Origin: Leptolyngbya sp. FACHB-321
Lineage (GTDB): Bacteria; Cyanobacteriota; Cyanobacteriia; Leptolyngbyales; Leptolyngbyaceae
Assembly: GCF_014695975.1 (NCBI RefSeq)
Contig: NZ_JACJPI010000042.1
Location: 287,894-351,893 of the forward strand
DNA: 64,000 nucleotides
Direction: 5' to 3'
Shown: piece after piece, positions 35,580 to 44,564 of the stretch
Numbering within the stretch: the stretch's first letter is position 1
Layout: each line of letters begins with the position of its first letter
The notes under the pieces: model-generated
What the model was told of the DNA's origin: nothing
Databases searched by the model: none
Seen by the model: only the letters and a program-made list of their open reading frames with translations
Made by a program: the position numbers and the translations under genes

Positions 35580-36797
35580 ATGACAGGCATTTTTACTTCT
35601 CAAAGTTCTACTTCACAAGCGTCCTTGCTCACGTATCGGCAACAATTTCCTGGTTTAGCCAACAAAGCGTATTTTAACTACGGTGGACAAGGACCACTGC
35701 CAGAAGTGGCGCTCGAAGCCATCCAACAGTCTTATGTCCAGATTCAGCAGTTGGGTCCATTCTCCAACCAGAGCAACACCTGGATTGTAAATGAGGCAGA
35801 ACTGACCAGACGCGCGATCGCAGCAGAACTCGGCACTACCTCTCAAGCGATTACCCTGACTGAGAATGTATCGGCAGGTTGCAACATTGCGCTCTGGGGC
35901 ATCAACTGGCGATCGGGCGATCACCTCTTACTATCTGACTGCGAACATCCCGGCATTATTGCCGCTGTGCGAGAACTTCAACGTCGGTTTGGTATTGAAG
36001 TCTCTATCTGCCCCTTTCAAGAAACGCTGAATGTAGGCGATCCTGTGGCAGTGTTAGAGCAACACCTGCGACCCACTACCCGTCTCGTTGTCCTCAGTCA
36101 CATCCTTTGGAATACGGGACAAGTGCTTCCCCTGGCAGCGATCACTGCAGTTTGCCATCAGTATCCTAGCCATCAGCCCATTCAGGTTCTGGTCGATGCG
36201 GCTCAGTCGGTTGGCGTGCTGCCATTGCAGCTTGATCAACTTCAGGCAGATTTTTATGCCTTTACAGGACACAAATGGTGGTGCGGTCCCGAAGGTTTGG
36301 GTGGGCTGTACATTCGCCCTGAAGCGCTGGCAAGTTTACCCCCTACCTTTATTGGCTGGCGTGGCATTACAGCAGACAGCCACGGACAACCAACGGGCTG
36401 GAAACCCAACGGGCAACGCTATGAACTGGCAACCTCAGCCTATCCGTTGTATGCCGGACTGCGGGCTGCGATCGCGCTCCATCACCAATGGGGCACTGCT
36501 GAAGCTCGTTATCAGCGCCTCCAAACTTTGAGTTACGCGCTTTGGCAACAGTTAGCCGACTTGCCGGGTGTCGTCTGCTTGCGATCAACCCCACCCGAAG
36601 CAGGGTTAGTTTCGTTTCAGCTACCGGGTAGGACTCACAATCAACTAGTCTCGTTTTTAGAATCCAACGGCTTCATGCTCCGCGTGATCCTCAACCCTGA
36701 CTGTGTGCGCGCCTGCATCCACTACCTCACGCTGGAGTCAGAAATCGATCAACTAGTAGAAGCGATTCGACAGTTTATGCAGAGAAGTGGGGCGTAA
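35580..36797 (+). CDS. Class V aminotransferase (isopenicillin-N-epimerase/cysteine-desulfurase-like)
   Basis: A PLP-dependent enzyme of 405 residues. The PLP Lys lies in FTGHKWWCGPEGLGGLY and the cofactor Asp in VLVDAAQSVG; the opening YFNYGGQGPLP and the LTENVSAGCNIAL block are typical of the class V group with isopenicillin N epimerase-like and selenocysteine-lyase-like members. No active-site Cys loop like IscS/SufS is evident near the C-terminus, apart from RACIHYLTLE, so cysteine desulfurase activity is less likely. The ATG at 35580 is taken; another at 35547 is in frame. The C-terminus converges with DUF3095 with 20 bp between stops. Confidence 0.8.
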   Translation: MTGIFTSQSSTSQASLLTYRQQFPGLANKAYFNYGGQGPLPEVALEAIQQSYVQIQQLGPFSNQSNTWIVNEAELTRRAIAAELGTTSQAITLTENVSAGCNIALWGINWRSGDHLLLSDCEHPGIIAAVRELQRRFGIEVSICPFQETLNVGDPVAVLEQHLRPTTRLVVLSHILWNTGQVLPLAAITAVCHQYPSHQPIQVLVDAAQSVGVLPLQLDQLQADFYAFTGHKWWCGPEGLGGLYIRPEALASLPPTFIGWRGITADSHGQPTGWKPNGQRYELATSAYPLYAGLRAAIALHHQWGTAEARYQRLQTLSYALWQQLADLPGVVCLRSTPPEAGLVSFQLPGRTHNQLVSFLESNGFMLRVILNPDCVRACIHYLTLESEIDQLVEAIRQFMQRSGA

Positions 36798-36817
36798 CGT
36801 TTTGAGTTCTACTCCTG

Positions 36818-38080
36818 TCATTCAGCCCTAAGCTTTCCATCAAGGGCTTTACTGGCAGATCTTTTTTGCCGTCTGTTGAGCGAGACATACGAACTCCAGT
36901 TCAGCACTTTACGGTGCATTCTGGCTTTCATGGCTTTTGCTGCTAACGTATAGCCACCATCGGCACCATCAATAAAATGTACTTGAGGACCGTTGTGTTC
37001 AAACACTAGACAGGTCATAAGTGCACGATCAGAGACGTGGGTGCCGTAGACTAAATGCCCCGCTTTGTATTGCTCTTCAAGATAGTTGATCAGCTGTTCT
37101 CGTTGAAGCTTAGTGCCCGATATTACCATCCGCAGCATATCGTCAAACTTTCGATAGTCGGTGGCTTCTGTCAAAACCTTTTTGTAGCCGCCCCAATCCA
37201 TGTCACCAATTTTAAGCTTGAACTTCATAAAGATCAGTCCTAGAAAATTCTCCAGTTTGATCTTCCATAAATAGGCAGTACGATGGAACCAACTATTTGA
37301 CTTCGATCGCAGTTTCGTTTCTTTAATTAAATGCTTTGTTTGAAACGTTAGGTTAGGCTCATTCGCGACAACTGGGTGATAACTTAAATCGTTTCCGTAA
37401 ACTTTTTCGATTTGCTTAATTACATTTTGATAGGCGGCACCAGCCTTACCGAGATGCTGCCCTGTCTCCATAATGATGAGGCTAAGAATCTCTTCATGCT
37501 TGGTAGGAATATCTTGCCAACGGCACTCTAGACCCGACAAATCCACATCAAGAACGGCATCAGGCTGTTGCAGTCGATAAATATTTGCCTCACCAGGCGC
37601 TTTGACTAATTCAGTGGCGTAAGTCATACCGCCACCTATAAAAACGGCTTGGCTATAGTTTTCTGAAACTCTCAGTTTTGCTGCTTTGACAGCATAGTTA
37701 GCTGCCGTCACCACGGCAACAGGCACAATGCCAACCCGCAATTTGAGATCAAACTCTGATTGAGCAAGCTGTTGGAGTGAAAGTAAGGCTTTCTTCGTGC
37801 CTGCATAGAGCGTTGGTGGAATGACAATTGACGCACCATCGCCACCAAAAACAAAGGGAATCTCAATTTTTCGCGCTATATTCAAGACGGCAATAATTGA
37901 GCAAGCACCTAAAAGATTAATGTCTTTATAGCGCCCTTCTTCGATCGCTTTTGTGGATTCAACAATGTCTGTGACTACAACATACCAATCGTCTGGCACA
38001 GAGCGAAAGTTTTCAGGTTTAGTAATCTCTAGAAACTGCTTCAGAGGTGCTAGATCTGCATAAAAAGTTTCTGTTCGCAT
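36818..38080 (-). CDS. DUF3095 protein (nucleotide-cyclase-like fold)
   Basis: 420 residues of the DUF3095 family. The N-terminal half has hallmarks of a class III cyclase-like domain: VVVTDIVESTKAIE with a metal-binding Asp, FGGDGASIVIPP in place of the second metal strand, and LRVGIVPV. The C-terminal half is family specific (VYGTHVSDRALMTCLVF, then HFIDGADGGYTLAAKAMK). The substrate-specifying residues of true cyclases are not identifiable by eye, so cyclase activity is unproven. It is a soluble single gene and the second cyclase-related protein in this window. Confidence 0.82.
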   Translation of the reverse strand: MRTETFYADLAPLKQFLEITKPENFRSVPDDWYVVVTDIVESTKAIEEGRYKDINLLGACSIIAVLNIARKIEIPFVFGGDGASIVIPPTLYAGTKKALLSLQQLAQSEFDLKLRVGIVPVAVVTAANYAVKAAKLRVSENYSQAVFIGGGMTYATELVKAPGEANIYRLQQPDAVLDVDLSGLECRWQDIPTKHEEILSLIIMETGQHLGKAGAAYQNVIKQIEKVYGNDLSYHPVVANEPNLTFQTKHLIKETKLRSKSNSWFHRTAYLWKIKLENFLGLIFMKFKLKIGDMDWGGYKKVLTEATDYRKFDDMLRMVISGTKLQREQLINYLEEQYKAGHLVYGTHVSDRALMTCLVFEHNGPQVHFIDGADGGYTLAAKAMKARMHRKVLNWSSYVSLNRRQKRSASKALDGKLRAE

Positions 38081-38504
38081 ACGTCATTGTTTGTGTAAAG
38101 TTAGCGCTAGCAGTGACGGTTATGAATACCCTGATTTAATGCCATCAAAGCTAGGCTTTAACAACGCCAGTTGTCTATCAAGGCGGCAGATGCAGATTTT
38201 TTGAGACTATGAGCTTGGAAGATTTCTAGCAAACAAAATACCCTTAGGGGCAGAGTCTACAAAAAGGTTTGCGGTTTGATGAAGGGTCTGGCAAAATCTA
38301 CCTCTACCCAGCCGTAAATTTTTCTTGGCAAGCTTCTTCTATCTATTATGATTGTGCCGGTGAAAAAGTGGTGTTTACTCTATTGGTTGACTCGACTTTC
38401 TCGGCTGGATTGCTGAATACCCTTTAAGGAGACGTTAAACTAGCGAGAGCTGCACCATTCAGTCTTAATTGTTCCCGTTTGGGCGATCGCTCCAACATTG
38501 ACTC
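38081..38504. other. 424-bp intergenic region
   Basis: Divergent promoters for DUF3095 and the glycosyltransferase must lie here. I see no gene, tRNA or clear hairpin. Confidence 0.4.
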
Positions 38505-39587
38505 ATGCCCCGACCGATTCTCTACTTGGCGATCACAAATCATGGGTTTGGACACGCGACTCGTGCTGCTTCTGTGGCGGCTGCCATTCAGCGGCTCTGT
38601 CCCGACGTGTTGCTGATTCTGGTCACAACAGCACCTCGCTGGCTGCTAGAAGCCTATATTCAAACTGATTTCATCCATCGTCCCAGGGCGTTTGATGTTG
38701 GTATTCTGCAAGCCGATAGCGTCACGATGGACAAACCAGCGACACTAGAGCGGCTCCAGCAATTGCGGGCACAGCAAAACAAACTGATTGCCTCTGAGGT
38801 CAACTTCATTAAGCAAAATCGGGTGGGGCTAATTTTGGCAGATATTCCACCGATCGCCACCTTGCTGGCAAAGGCGGCTCAGGTGCCCTGCTGGATGATG
38901 AGCAACTTTGGTTGGGATTTTATCTATCGACCGTGGGGCGGCGAGTTTGTCGATATGGCTGACTGGATTGCCGAGTGCTTCAGCAAGTGCGATCGCCTGT
39001 TTCGCCTACCGCTGCATGAGCCGATGAGCGCGTTTCCGGTGATACAGGATGTGGGCTTAACGGGTGGTTCACCACGCTACAGTGTGTCTCAACTACGAGA
39101 AACGTTTGGGCTAACGGCAAGCCATGACCGCACGGTTTTGATGACCTTTGGCGGCTTAGGGCTAAATGAAATTCCCTACCAAAATTTGCAGCAGTTTGCT
39201 GACTGGCAGTTCCTGACCTTCGATCGCAACGCTCCAGACTTACCAAACTTGATCAAAATTACTGACAACCACTATCGCCCCGTTGATCTGATGCCTGTAT
39301 GTGGACGGCTGCTCTCTAAACCGGGCTACAGCACTTTTGCTGAAGCGTGTCGGTTGGGTACGCCGATCGTCTCCATTACCCGTGATGATTTTGCTGAAGC
39401 CGCCATTTTGCTGGATGGCATTCAGGACTATGTGCCCTCGCAAATTCTCATGCCGTCTGAGTTTTTTGAAGGCAACTGGGATTTTCTACACCAGCCGTTG
39501 CAGCCTGCGCGATCGCAACCCGTCCTCACTGACGGCAATGAAACAATTGCCCAAGCCGCGATCGACTATCTGCTGACCGCTGTCTAA
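38505..39587 (+). CDS. GT-B-type glycosyltransferase-like protein
   Basis: 360 residues with a GT-B layout: an N-terminal Rossmann domain beginning ILYLAITNHGFGHATRAASVA, resembling MurG/MGT-type enzymes that start with a G-x-GH motif, and a C-terminal nucleotide-sugar-binding domain (LMTFGGLGLN; LLSKPGYSTFAEACRLGTPIVSI). KPGYST-E replaces the H-G-G-x-x-T-x-x-E pattern. Membership in the family is clear, but donor and acceptor are not. No signal peptide is present. It stands upstream of a small S4 protein gene on the same strand with an 80-bp gap. Confidence 0.8.
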   Translation: MPRPILYLAITNHGFGHATRAASVAAAIQRLCPDVLLILVTTAPRWLLEAYIQTDFIHRPRAFDVGILQADSVTMDKPATLERLQQLRAQQNKLIASEVNFIKQNRVGLILADIPPIATLLAKAAQVPCWMMSNFGWDFIYRPWGGEFVDMADWIAECFSKCDRLFRLPLHEPMSAFPVIQDVGLTGGSPRYSVSQLRETFGLTASHDRTVLMTFGGLGLNEIPYQNLQQFADWQFLTFDRNAPDLPNLIKITDNHYRPVDLMPVCGRLLSKPGYSTFAEACRLGTPIVSITRDDFAEAAILLDGIQDYVPSQILMPSEFFEGNWDFLHQPLQPARSQPVLTDGNETIAQAAIDYLLTAV

Positions 39588-39665
39588 GGCACTACAGAAG
39601 CGTTGGCAGCAACAAAGCGTGATGGGTTACGGTAGAAGATGGTTGGTTATTCAACAGGACAGCGC

Positions 39666-39908
39666 ATGATAGCGACAGGCACAATCAAGCTAGACCAATT
39701 TTTGAAGGTTGTGGGGATGGTGCAGTCTGGGGGGCAGGCAAAGCTGCTGATCCAGGCAGGCGAAGTGAAAGTCAACGGCGCAGTCGAAACACGGCGTGGG
39801 CGAAAGCTCGTGCTGGGCGATCGCGTTGCTACGATGGGCAACACCTTTAATGTTGAAACTGCTACTTTGCAACCGCGCAACGCTAACGAACCCACAGGGT
39901 GGGAATGA
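39666..39908 (+). CDS. S4-domain RNA-binding protein (YbcJ-like)
   Basis: 80 residues, essentially a lone S4 domain: KLDQFLKVVGMVQSGGQAKLLI, then GEVKVNGAVETRRGRKLVLGD. Small S4 proteins of the YbcJ/YaaA type bind structured RNA or ribosomal subunits. CAGGA just before the ATG at 39666 supports this start; an in-frame ATG at 39639 is possible. It is converging with purS. Confidence 0.85.
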   Translation: MIATGTIKLDQFLKVVGMVQSGGQAKLLIQAGEVKVNGAVETRRGRKLVLGDRVATMGNTFNVETATLQPRNANEPTGWE

Positions 39909-39961
39909 GTGACTGCTTCAGCGAACCGACGGCAGAAGCAAGCTATACTCAGCATCAGAAT

Positions 39962-40243
39962 CTATGCGCTTATGTTCATAGGTTTAGGTGATACCTGCAA
40001 ATCGAACCGATAATTCTCAATGACTGGGTTTGCCAGTAGTTGGTCACAGATGCGATCGATCTGTTCACGCGCCACTTCTTCGTTCGCTGCGTCTAATGTT
40101 AGTTCGATATATTTGCCAATTCTGATCTGTGCCACATTCTCGTACCCTAGATGCTTTAACCCAGACTGCACCGCCGTTCCGGCTGGATCGAGAACCGACG
40201 ATCGCAGAGTAACATAGATTTGAGCTTGATACGTCTGAGTCAC
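39962..40243 (-). CDS. purS: Phosphoribosylformylglycinamidine synthase subunit PurS
   Basis: Small subunit that bridges PurL and PurQ in the fourth step of purine synthesis. 93 residues with YQAQIYVTLRSSVLDPAGTAVQ, LKHLGYENVAQIRIGKYIEL and LANPVIENYRFD, the full PurS pattern. purQ, often next to purS, is not in this window: a Fur-type regulator lies upstream and an S4 gene downstream. The single gene is preceded by a low-complexity GGCAGAA tract. Confidence 0.92.
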   Translation of the reverse strand: MTQTYQAQIYVTLRSSVLDPAGTAVQSGLKHLGYENVAQIRIGKYIELTLDAANEEVAREQIDRICDQLLANPVIENYRFDLQVSPKPMNISA

Positions 40244-40287
40244 AGTTGCTTCCTGTCATAGTCTTGACGTTACTGATGCTACCGCAG

Positions 40288-40353
40288 GGAGAAGGCAGAA
40301 GGCAAAAAAGGTAAAAGGCAAAAGGCAGAAGGCAAAGGGCAGAAGGCAAAAAG
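40288..40353. repeat. AGAAGGCAAA short tandem repeats
   Basis: About nine degenerate units of AGAAGGC/AAAAGGC precede purS. A related CTGAAAGCTAAAG tract lies at about 40970-41006. These match the heptad-type repeats that cyanobacteria scatter between genes. There are no spacers, so it is not a CRISPR. Confidence 0.65.
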
Positions 40354-40546
40354 ACTCATTAGCTGTGGAGTCTTTTGGATAGAATGCTTTGTGAAAGTTG
40401 GAGGTTCTCTCAAAGTTGGAGTTAGTAATCAGTAAGGAGAATTGACTCAAATTCTTTAGCGCAGCGGCACAACATGCGATTCAAAACTCAAAACTCAAAA
40501 CTTTCCCACACTCCTCACCCCTGACTCCTCTCTCCTCTCCTCCCCT

Positions 40547-40954
40547 ATGAAAGCCAGTCGTACTCGCAGCCAGGAACGGATTATCAGCATCCTCAAAAAC
40601 CTTGATCAGGCAATTTCAGCACAGGATTTGTTTGTTGAGCTGCGGAACCGTGACCAGGCAATGGGGCTGGCGACGGTGTACCGCGCCCTGGAGTCTCTCA
40701 AGCTAGAGGGTGCGGTACAGGCGCGGACGATGGCGGGTGGTGAATCGCTTTACAGTTTAGTGCAGGAAGATCAGCATCACCTGACGTGCTTACAGTGTGG
40801 AGGCTCAATTCCGATCGATGCTTGCCCGGTGCATGAGTTGGAGGCGCAGTTGAACCAGTCGTATCAGTTCAAGATCTACTATCACATGCTGGAATTTTTT
40901 GGGCTTTGCACTCAATGTCAAGCCATTGAATCTGCTAGTGAGGCTGCTAATTAG
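40547..40954 (+). CDS. Fur-family metal-responsive regulator (possibly Zur)
   Basis: 135 residues. The N-terminal winged helix includes MGLATVYRALESLKLEGAVQ, and the metal/dimerisation domain has HHLTCLQCGGSIPIDACP and FFGLCTQCQ, giving two CxxC pairs for structural zinc. Among cyanobacterial Fur proteins (FurA, Zur, PerR) this spacing and short length resemble Zur most, but this is not decisive. No zinc transporter or COG0523 gene is near. A Fur-type regulator represses uptake genes when its metal is plentiful. Confidence 0.85.
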   Translation: MKASRTRSQERIISILKNLDQAISAQDLFVELRNRDQAMGLATVYRALESLKLEGAVQARTMAGGESLYSLVQEDQHHLTCLQCGGSIPIDACPVHELEAQLNQSYQFKIYYHMLEFFGLCTQCQAIESASEAAN

Positions 40955-41045
40955 CGGTCGGTGTAGGATTTAAGGCTGAAAGCTAAAGGCTGAACGCTGA
41001 AAGCTAAAACAGGGTCATGTTCACATTTCCATTCATCTATTTTTA

Positions 41046-42350
41046 ATGAGTACTCCTGCGATCGCCCCTGTTCAAACGCTCCTGCATCAAGCCGCTGCAC
41101 TGCTGGTGTATCAATCTGTGCTTAAGGGCGATGTGGGGCAGGCATTTCTGACATTGTTGCAAGCCCTTCGTCATGCAGAACGGAATACAGCAGCCGACAA
41201 TATCGACTGTTTGCGGGCATACGGTGATTGGTTTAGCGCCCTGGCAGACTGCAAGCAAAGCTGGCAGGACTATCTGCTGACCCAGTTGTTGAATGCGGAG
41301 AACCCTTTCACTCAGCAGGTACAGCGCACGGATCTGAGTGACTTAGCGCCTGCTTTAATAGCGGCGGCTCGGCATGATCTTCAGGTGTTACAGCAAATGT
41401 ATGCGTGTAGTAGCCAGCAGCTTAGTCAGTCCGTTAAAGTGGCGGCTCATCTTACTGTTGCGCCCGTCGCTTGGGGTCAGGAAGCTGCGCCTCATCTGCA
41501 CTGGCTACGATCGACCCTTGATGTCGTCGATCACTGGGGCGAGGCACTGGAGCCATTAGCTGCTCACTACCGTCAGCATGGTGTGGGCTTGTTGGCTCGT
41601 TACAAAGCGCTGCGGTGGCAGTCGGGACAATTGGTGGGTATTGCCACTCCCGATCCAATACAGGTAACTGATTTAGTTGGCTATGAGGCTCAAAAAGAAG
41701 CCTTGCTGAAGAACACAGCGTTTTTGCTGAATGGTTATCCAGCGCTACACGTTTTGCTGTACGGCAGTCGCGGCTCTGGCAAATCGTCGTTGGTGAAGGG
41801 TTTGCTGCATCGCTATGGTGCGGCTGGGTTGCGTTTGATTGAAGTTGCGAAAGCAGATCTGGTTGCTTTGCCTGCGATCGTAGAAACCTTGCGGGATCTG
41901 CCCCAGAAGTTCATCATTTTTGTGGATGATTTGTCCTTTGAGGAAGATGAAGATGCCTATAAAGCGTTAAAGGTTGTGTTGGAAGGCAACCTGACAGCCC
42001 GATCGCAAAATGTCGTTGTGTACGCCACGTCCAATCGACGACACTTGATTCGAGAGTTTTTTGGCGATCGCCCTCGTCCTAGTGATGGCGATGAAATCCA
42101 TGCCTGGGATACGGTGCAGGAAAAGCTATCGTTTAGCGATCGGTTTGGCTTGACGCTCACCTTTGAGCCTGCCGACCAAAAAACCTATTTGCAGATGATT
42201 CACCATCTTGCTAAGCAAGCCCACATTACGCTGGATGCAGCGGCATTGGAACACCAGGCGCTTCAGTGGGCAACACGGCACAATGGGCGATCAGGTCGCA
42301 GTGCGCGTCAATTTATTGACTTTCTCAGCGCTGATTTGGCAATGAATTAG
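41046..42350 (+). CDS. DUF815 AAA+ ATPase
   Basis: 434 residues. A helical N-terminal half (about 1-200) is followed by the AAA+ domain with Walker A YGSRGSGKSSLVKG (about residue 238) and Walker B KFIIFVDDLSFE. A sensor-1 region YATSNRRHLIREF and a sensor-2-like HNGRSGRSARQFIDFL complete it. This is the DUF815 family, widely conserved, function unclear; proposed links to DNA or protein remodelling are not testable here. It follows the Fur-type gene by 91 bp in the same direction. Confidence 0.87.
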   Translation: MSTPAIAPVQTLLHQAAALLVYQSVLKGDVGQAFLTLLQALRHAERNTAADNIDCLRAYGDWFSALADCKQSWQDYLLTQLLNAENPFTQQVQRTDLSDLAPALIAAARHDLQVLQQMYACSSQQLSQSVKVAAHLTVAPVAWGQEAAPHLHWLRSTLDVVDHWGEALEPLAAHYRQHGVGLLARYKALRWQSGQLVGIATPDPIQVTDLVGYEAQKEALLKNTAFLLNGYPALHVLLYGSRGSGKSSLVKGLLHRYGAAGLRLIEVAKADLVALPAIVETLRDLPQKFIIFVDDLSFEEDEDAYKALKVVLEGNLTARSQNVVVYATSNRRHLIREFFGDRPRPSDGDEIHAWDTVQEKLSFSDRFGLTLTFEPADQKTYLQMIHHLAKQAHITLDAAALEHQALQWATRHNGRSGRSARQFIDFLSADLAMN

Positions 42351-42447
42351 CGATCAGCAATTAGTGATCAGCAATCAGCAATGAATTAGCGATCAAGTAG
42401 CAATGAATGCGAGCCTGCCCACTGACTGCTGACGGCTAACCGCTCTT

Positions 42448-42885
42448 TCACGTCCGTTCCCAGCGAAACTTTCGTTCTGATTCTTGAATCAGCACATCGT
42501 TAATACTTGCTTCGCGACGCTGCATCAAGCCGTTGTCGGCAAACTCCCATTGCTCATTGCCGTGAGAGCGATACCATTGACCCGCTTCATCATGCCACTC
42601 ATATTCAAAGCGCACAGAGATGCGGTTTTCGGTGAAACTCCATAGTTCCTTCTTGAGGCGATAATCCAGTTCTTTGTCCCATTTGCGCTGCAAGAAGAGG
42701 GCGATTTCCTCACGACCGCTCAAAAATTCTGAGCGATTGCGCCATTGCGAATCTGGTGTGTAGGCACTTGCCACACGCTTGGGGTCACGTGTATTCCAGG
42801 CATCTTCAGCTGCCTGCACTTTTGCTTTGGCAGTTTCTAAGGTGAACGGTGGTAGAGGTGGTTTCGTTTCCATGCTGGGTTCCAT
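42448..42885 (-). CDS. Nuclear transport factor 2/SnoaL-like (DUF1348) protein
   Basis: 145 residues with an NTF2-like fold. The blocks [39 protein letters not shown] and [23 protein letters not shown] are those of DUF1348. The upstream frame is open further, but the ATG at 42885 lies one base after the stop of the PPOX gene, implying translational coupling. It is the third gene of a GST-PPOX-NTF2 operon under TetR control. Small-molecule binding or detoxification is inferred from fold and context. Confidence 0.85.
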   Translation of the reverse strand: MEPSMETKPPLPPFTLETAKAKVQAAEDAWNTRDPKRVASAYTPDSQWRNRSEFLSGREEIALFLQRKWDKELDYRLKKELWSFTENRISVRFEYEWHDEAGQWYRSHGNEQWEFADNGLMQRREASINDVLIQESERKFRWERT

Positions 42886-42886
42886 G

Positions 42887-43786
42887 CTAGATCGGGTTAT
42901 ACGGTGAATATTCGACAAAGCGCCAGCGGTATGGCAGGGCGTTGGTGGTGGCGATCGCTTGACTGACCTCAAACTCAATGAGCCGTTGGGCACCTGCAAA
43001 GGCTGCAAGGGCTTCAGAGTCCCAGATAATCTGAGCGGTGCCAGTCAGTTGCAGCGTGTTGCCCTGCTCAAAATCAAGGAACAATAAGCCTGCCTGCGGC
43101 TGTTGAAACAGGTTGCCTAATGTGTTGAACATATTGTTGCCAGCGTAGTCTGGAAACACCAACTTGTTCGCTTTTACGACCTGAACAAAGCCTGGATTGC
43201 CGCCGCGATGGGATACATCAGCACCATCAGGATGGCTACTGGCGATAAAAAAGGTATCCACCTGGGCAAGCCATTGCTGCTGAGAGGGTGACAGTGTTGA
43301 ACTGACGATCGCCTCTGCCAGACCGGTTGGGGCGATCGCTGAAGCCTCAAGCTGGCGCAGTTGAATGTATTGAGGGCAGTTGAAATACACCTGCTTGGTA
43401 TGGAGATGGATTGCTCCATCGGGCTGCATGGCAATGGTGCCGTTGAGCCTCAAGCGTCGTCGAGTGGCTAAATCAATGACTAGCAAACCCATCGCGTTAC
43501 CAGATTGCAACGCAGCACACAGCGGATCACCCGCGATCGGCATAGCGTTAATCTGGATGCTTTGGTTTGTAATGGGCTGCACGAAGCCCGGTGCGCCCGT
43601 TAATAGTGATGCCCACACGTGACCATTGGTATCAACACTGCTGGCGATCGCCCATGACTGACTCTGCAAAAATGTCTGAGCAGCGGGCTTAATGGTAGCG
43701 TTCAGCAGATGACCCAGGCGATCGGCTTCTGCCCGCACACCGACCCTTGACTGCACTGCCTGTTCTCCAGGATGAAAGGATGTCAT
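42887..43786 (-). CDS. Pyridoxamine-5'-phosphate-oxidase-family FMN-binding protein
   Basis: 299 residues with two split-barrel flavin-binding segments: [20 protein letters not shown] with [21 protein letters not shown], and [21 protein letters not shown] with [17 protein letters not shown]. This double arrangement is found in PPOX-family reductases of unknown substrate that are often paired with glutathione transferases. It lies between the GST and NTF2-like genes, with 49 bp before and 1 bp after. A role in xenobiotic or electrophile reduction is inference. Confidence 0.85.
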   Translation of the reverse strand: MTSFHPGEQAVQSRVGVRAEADRLGHLLNATIKPAAQTFLQSQSWAIASSVDTNGHVWASLLTGAPGFVQPITNQSIQINAMPIAGDPLCAALQSGNAMGLLVIDLATRRRLRLNGTIAMQPDGAIHLHTKQVYFNCPQYIQLRQLEASAIAPTGLAEAIVSSTLSPSQQQWLAQVDTFFIASSHPDGADVSHRGGNPGFVQVVKANKLVFPDYAGNNMFNTLGNLFQQPQAGLLFLDFEQGNTLQLTGTAQIIWDSEALAAFAGAQRLIEFEVSQAIATTNALPYRWRFVEYSPYNPI

Positions 43787-43835
43787 CAGAACCTCCTTTG
43801 TAGCGTTACTTCTTGTCTGGCTTTGACGCAGCGTT

Positions 43836-44432
43836 CTACAAACCAGGCATCCCCACGTAACCGGGTAGTTGCTTGATCCGCTCGACCCAAGCCACGACGT
43901 GAGGATATGCGTCTAGCGAAAGCTTGCCATCGGCGGCTAGCCCAATGTAGGGGAAACAGGCGATGTCTGTGATCGTAGGGCGATCGCTTGCCAACCAGTG
44001 CCGGGTTGCCAAATGGTGATCCATCACTTGCAGTAGCGCATACGACTGTTTCTCTACAGTGGTTATGTCGATCGCTGTCCCAAATAAATAGTGCAGTCGT
44101 GCTGTCGCCACCGTATTGGCAATCTCTTTCGACGCGGTTGAGAGCCACTGCATCACGTTGCCTAACGCCGCAGCCTCCTCGGGAAGCCAATCTGTTCCCC
44201 CATAGCGACGCGCAATGTAAACCAAAATTGCCTGCGAGTCGCGCAGCACGACCTCCCCATCAGTTAAAGCAGGCACTTGTCCAAACGGATTTAACTCTAA
44301 GAACGGCGGTTTCTTATGTTCACCTGCCTTTAAATCAACGGTGATCGACTCGTACTCTAACCCCAATAAAGACAGCAGTAGCCGCACTTTATAGCAATTG
44401 CCAGATAGCAAAAAATCGTACAGTTTCAGCAT
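43836..44432 (-). CDS. Glutathione S-transferase
   Basis: 198 residues. The thioredoxin-fold N-terminal domain (KLYDFLLSGNCYKVRLLLSL, NPFGQVPALTDGEVVLRDSQAI with the cis-Pro and Asp-Ser glutathione-binding pair) and the helical C-terminal domain (RPTITDIACFPYIGLA) are complete. A Ser or Tyr near residue 9 would be the catalytic residue. The ATG at 44432 is used because the longer open frame upstream runs through the operator region. It is the first gene of the operon divergent from tetR. Confidence 0.9.
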   Translation of the reverse strand: MLKLYDFLLSGNCYKVRLLLSLLGLEYESITVDLKAGEHKKPPFLELNPFGQVPALTDGEVVLRDSQAILVYIARRYGGTDWLPEEAAALGNVMQWLSTASKEIANTVATARLHYLFGTAIDITTVEKQSYALLQVMDHHLATRHWLASDRPTITDIACFPYIGLAADGKLSLDAYPHVVAWVERIKQLPGYVGMPGL

Positions 44433-44488
44433 AGAGCGATCGTTCAACAGCGGTTGCTTTGTACTTCGGTTGCTTTGTACCTCTTGTC

Positions 44489-44535
44489 TGTACCAATCGT
44501 TCGGTACATAATCACTGTACTGATCGTTCGGTATA
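44489..44535. promoter_or_regulatory. Two TetR-type operators between GST and tetR
   Basis: Two copies of TGTACYRATCGTTCGGTAYA at 44489-44508 and 44516-44535, 27 bp apart. The first has symmetric TGTACC...GGTACA ends. Their position between the divergent GST and tetR starts indicates autoregulated control of both transcripts. A 14-bp direct repeat (CGGTTGCTTTGTAC at 44451-44464 and 44467-44480) lies on the GST side. Confidence 0.7.
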
Positions 44536-44564
44536 CTGTCAATAGTTGCAATGAAGCTGAAGCA

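Noticed and set aside
40288..40353. Short repeats that could suggest a CRISPR array
   Set aside because: Units are 7-11 nt without spacers; no cas genes are in the window.
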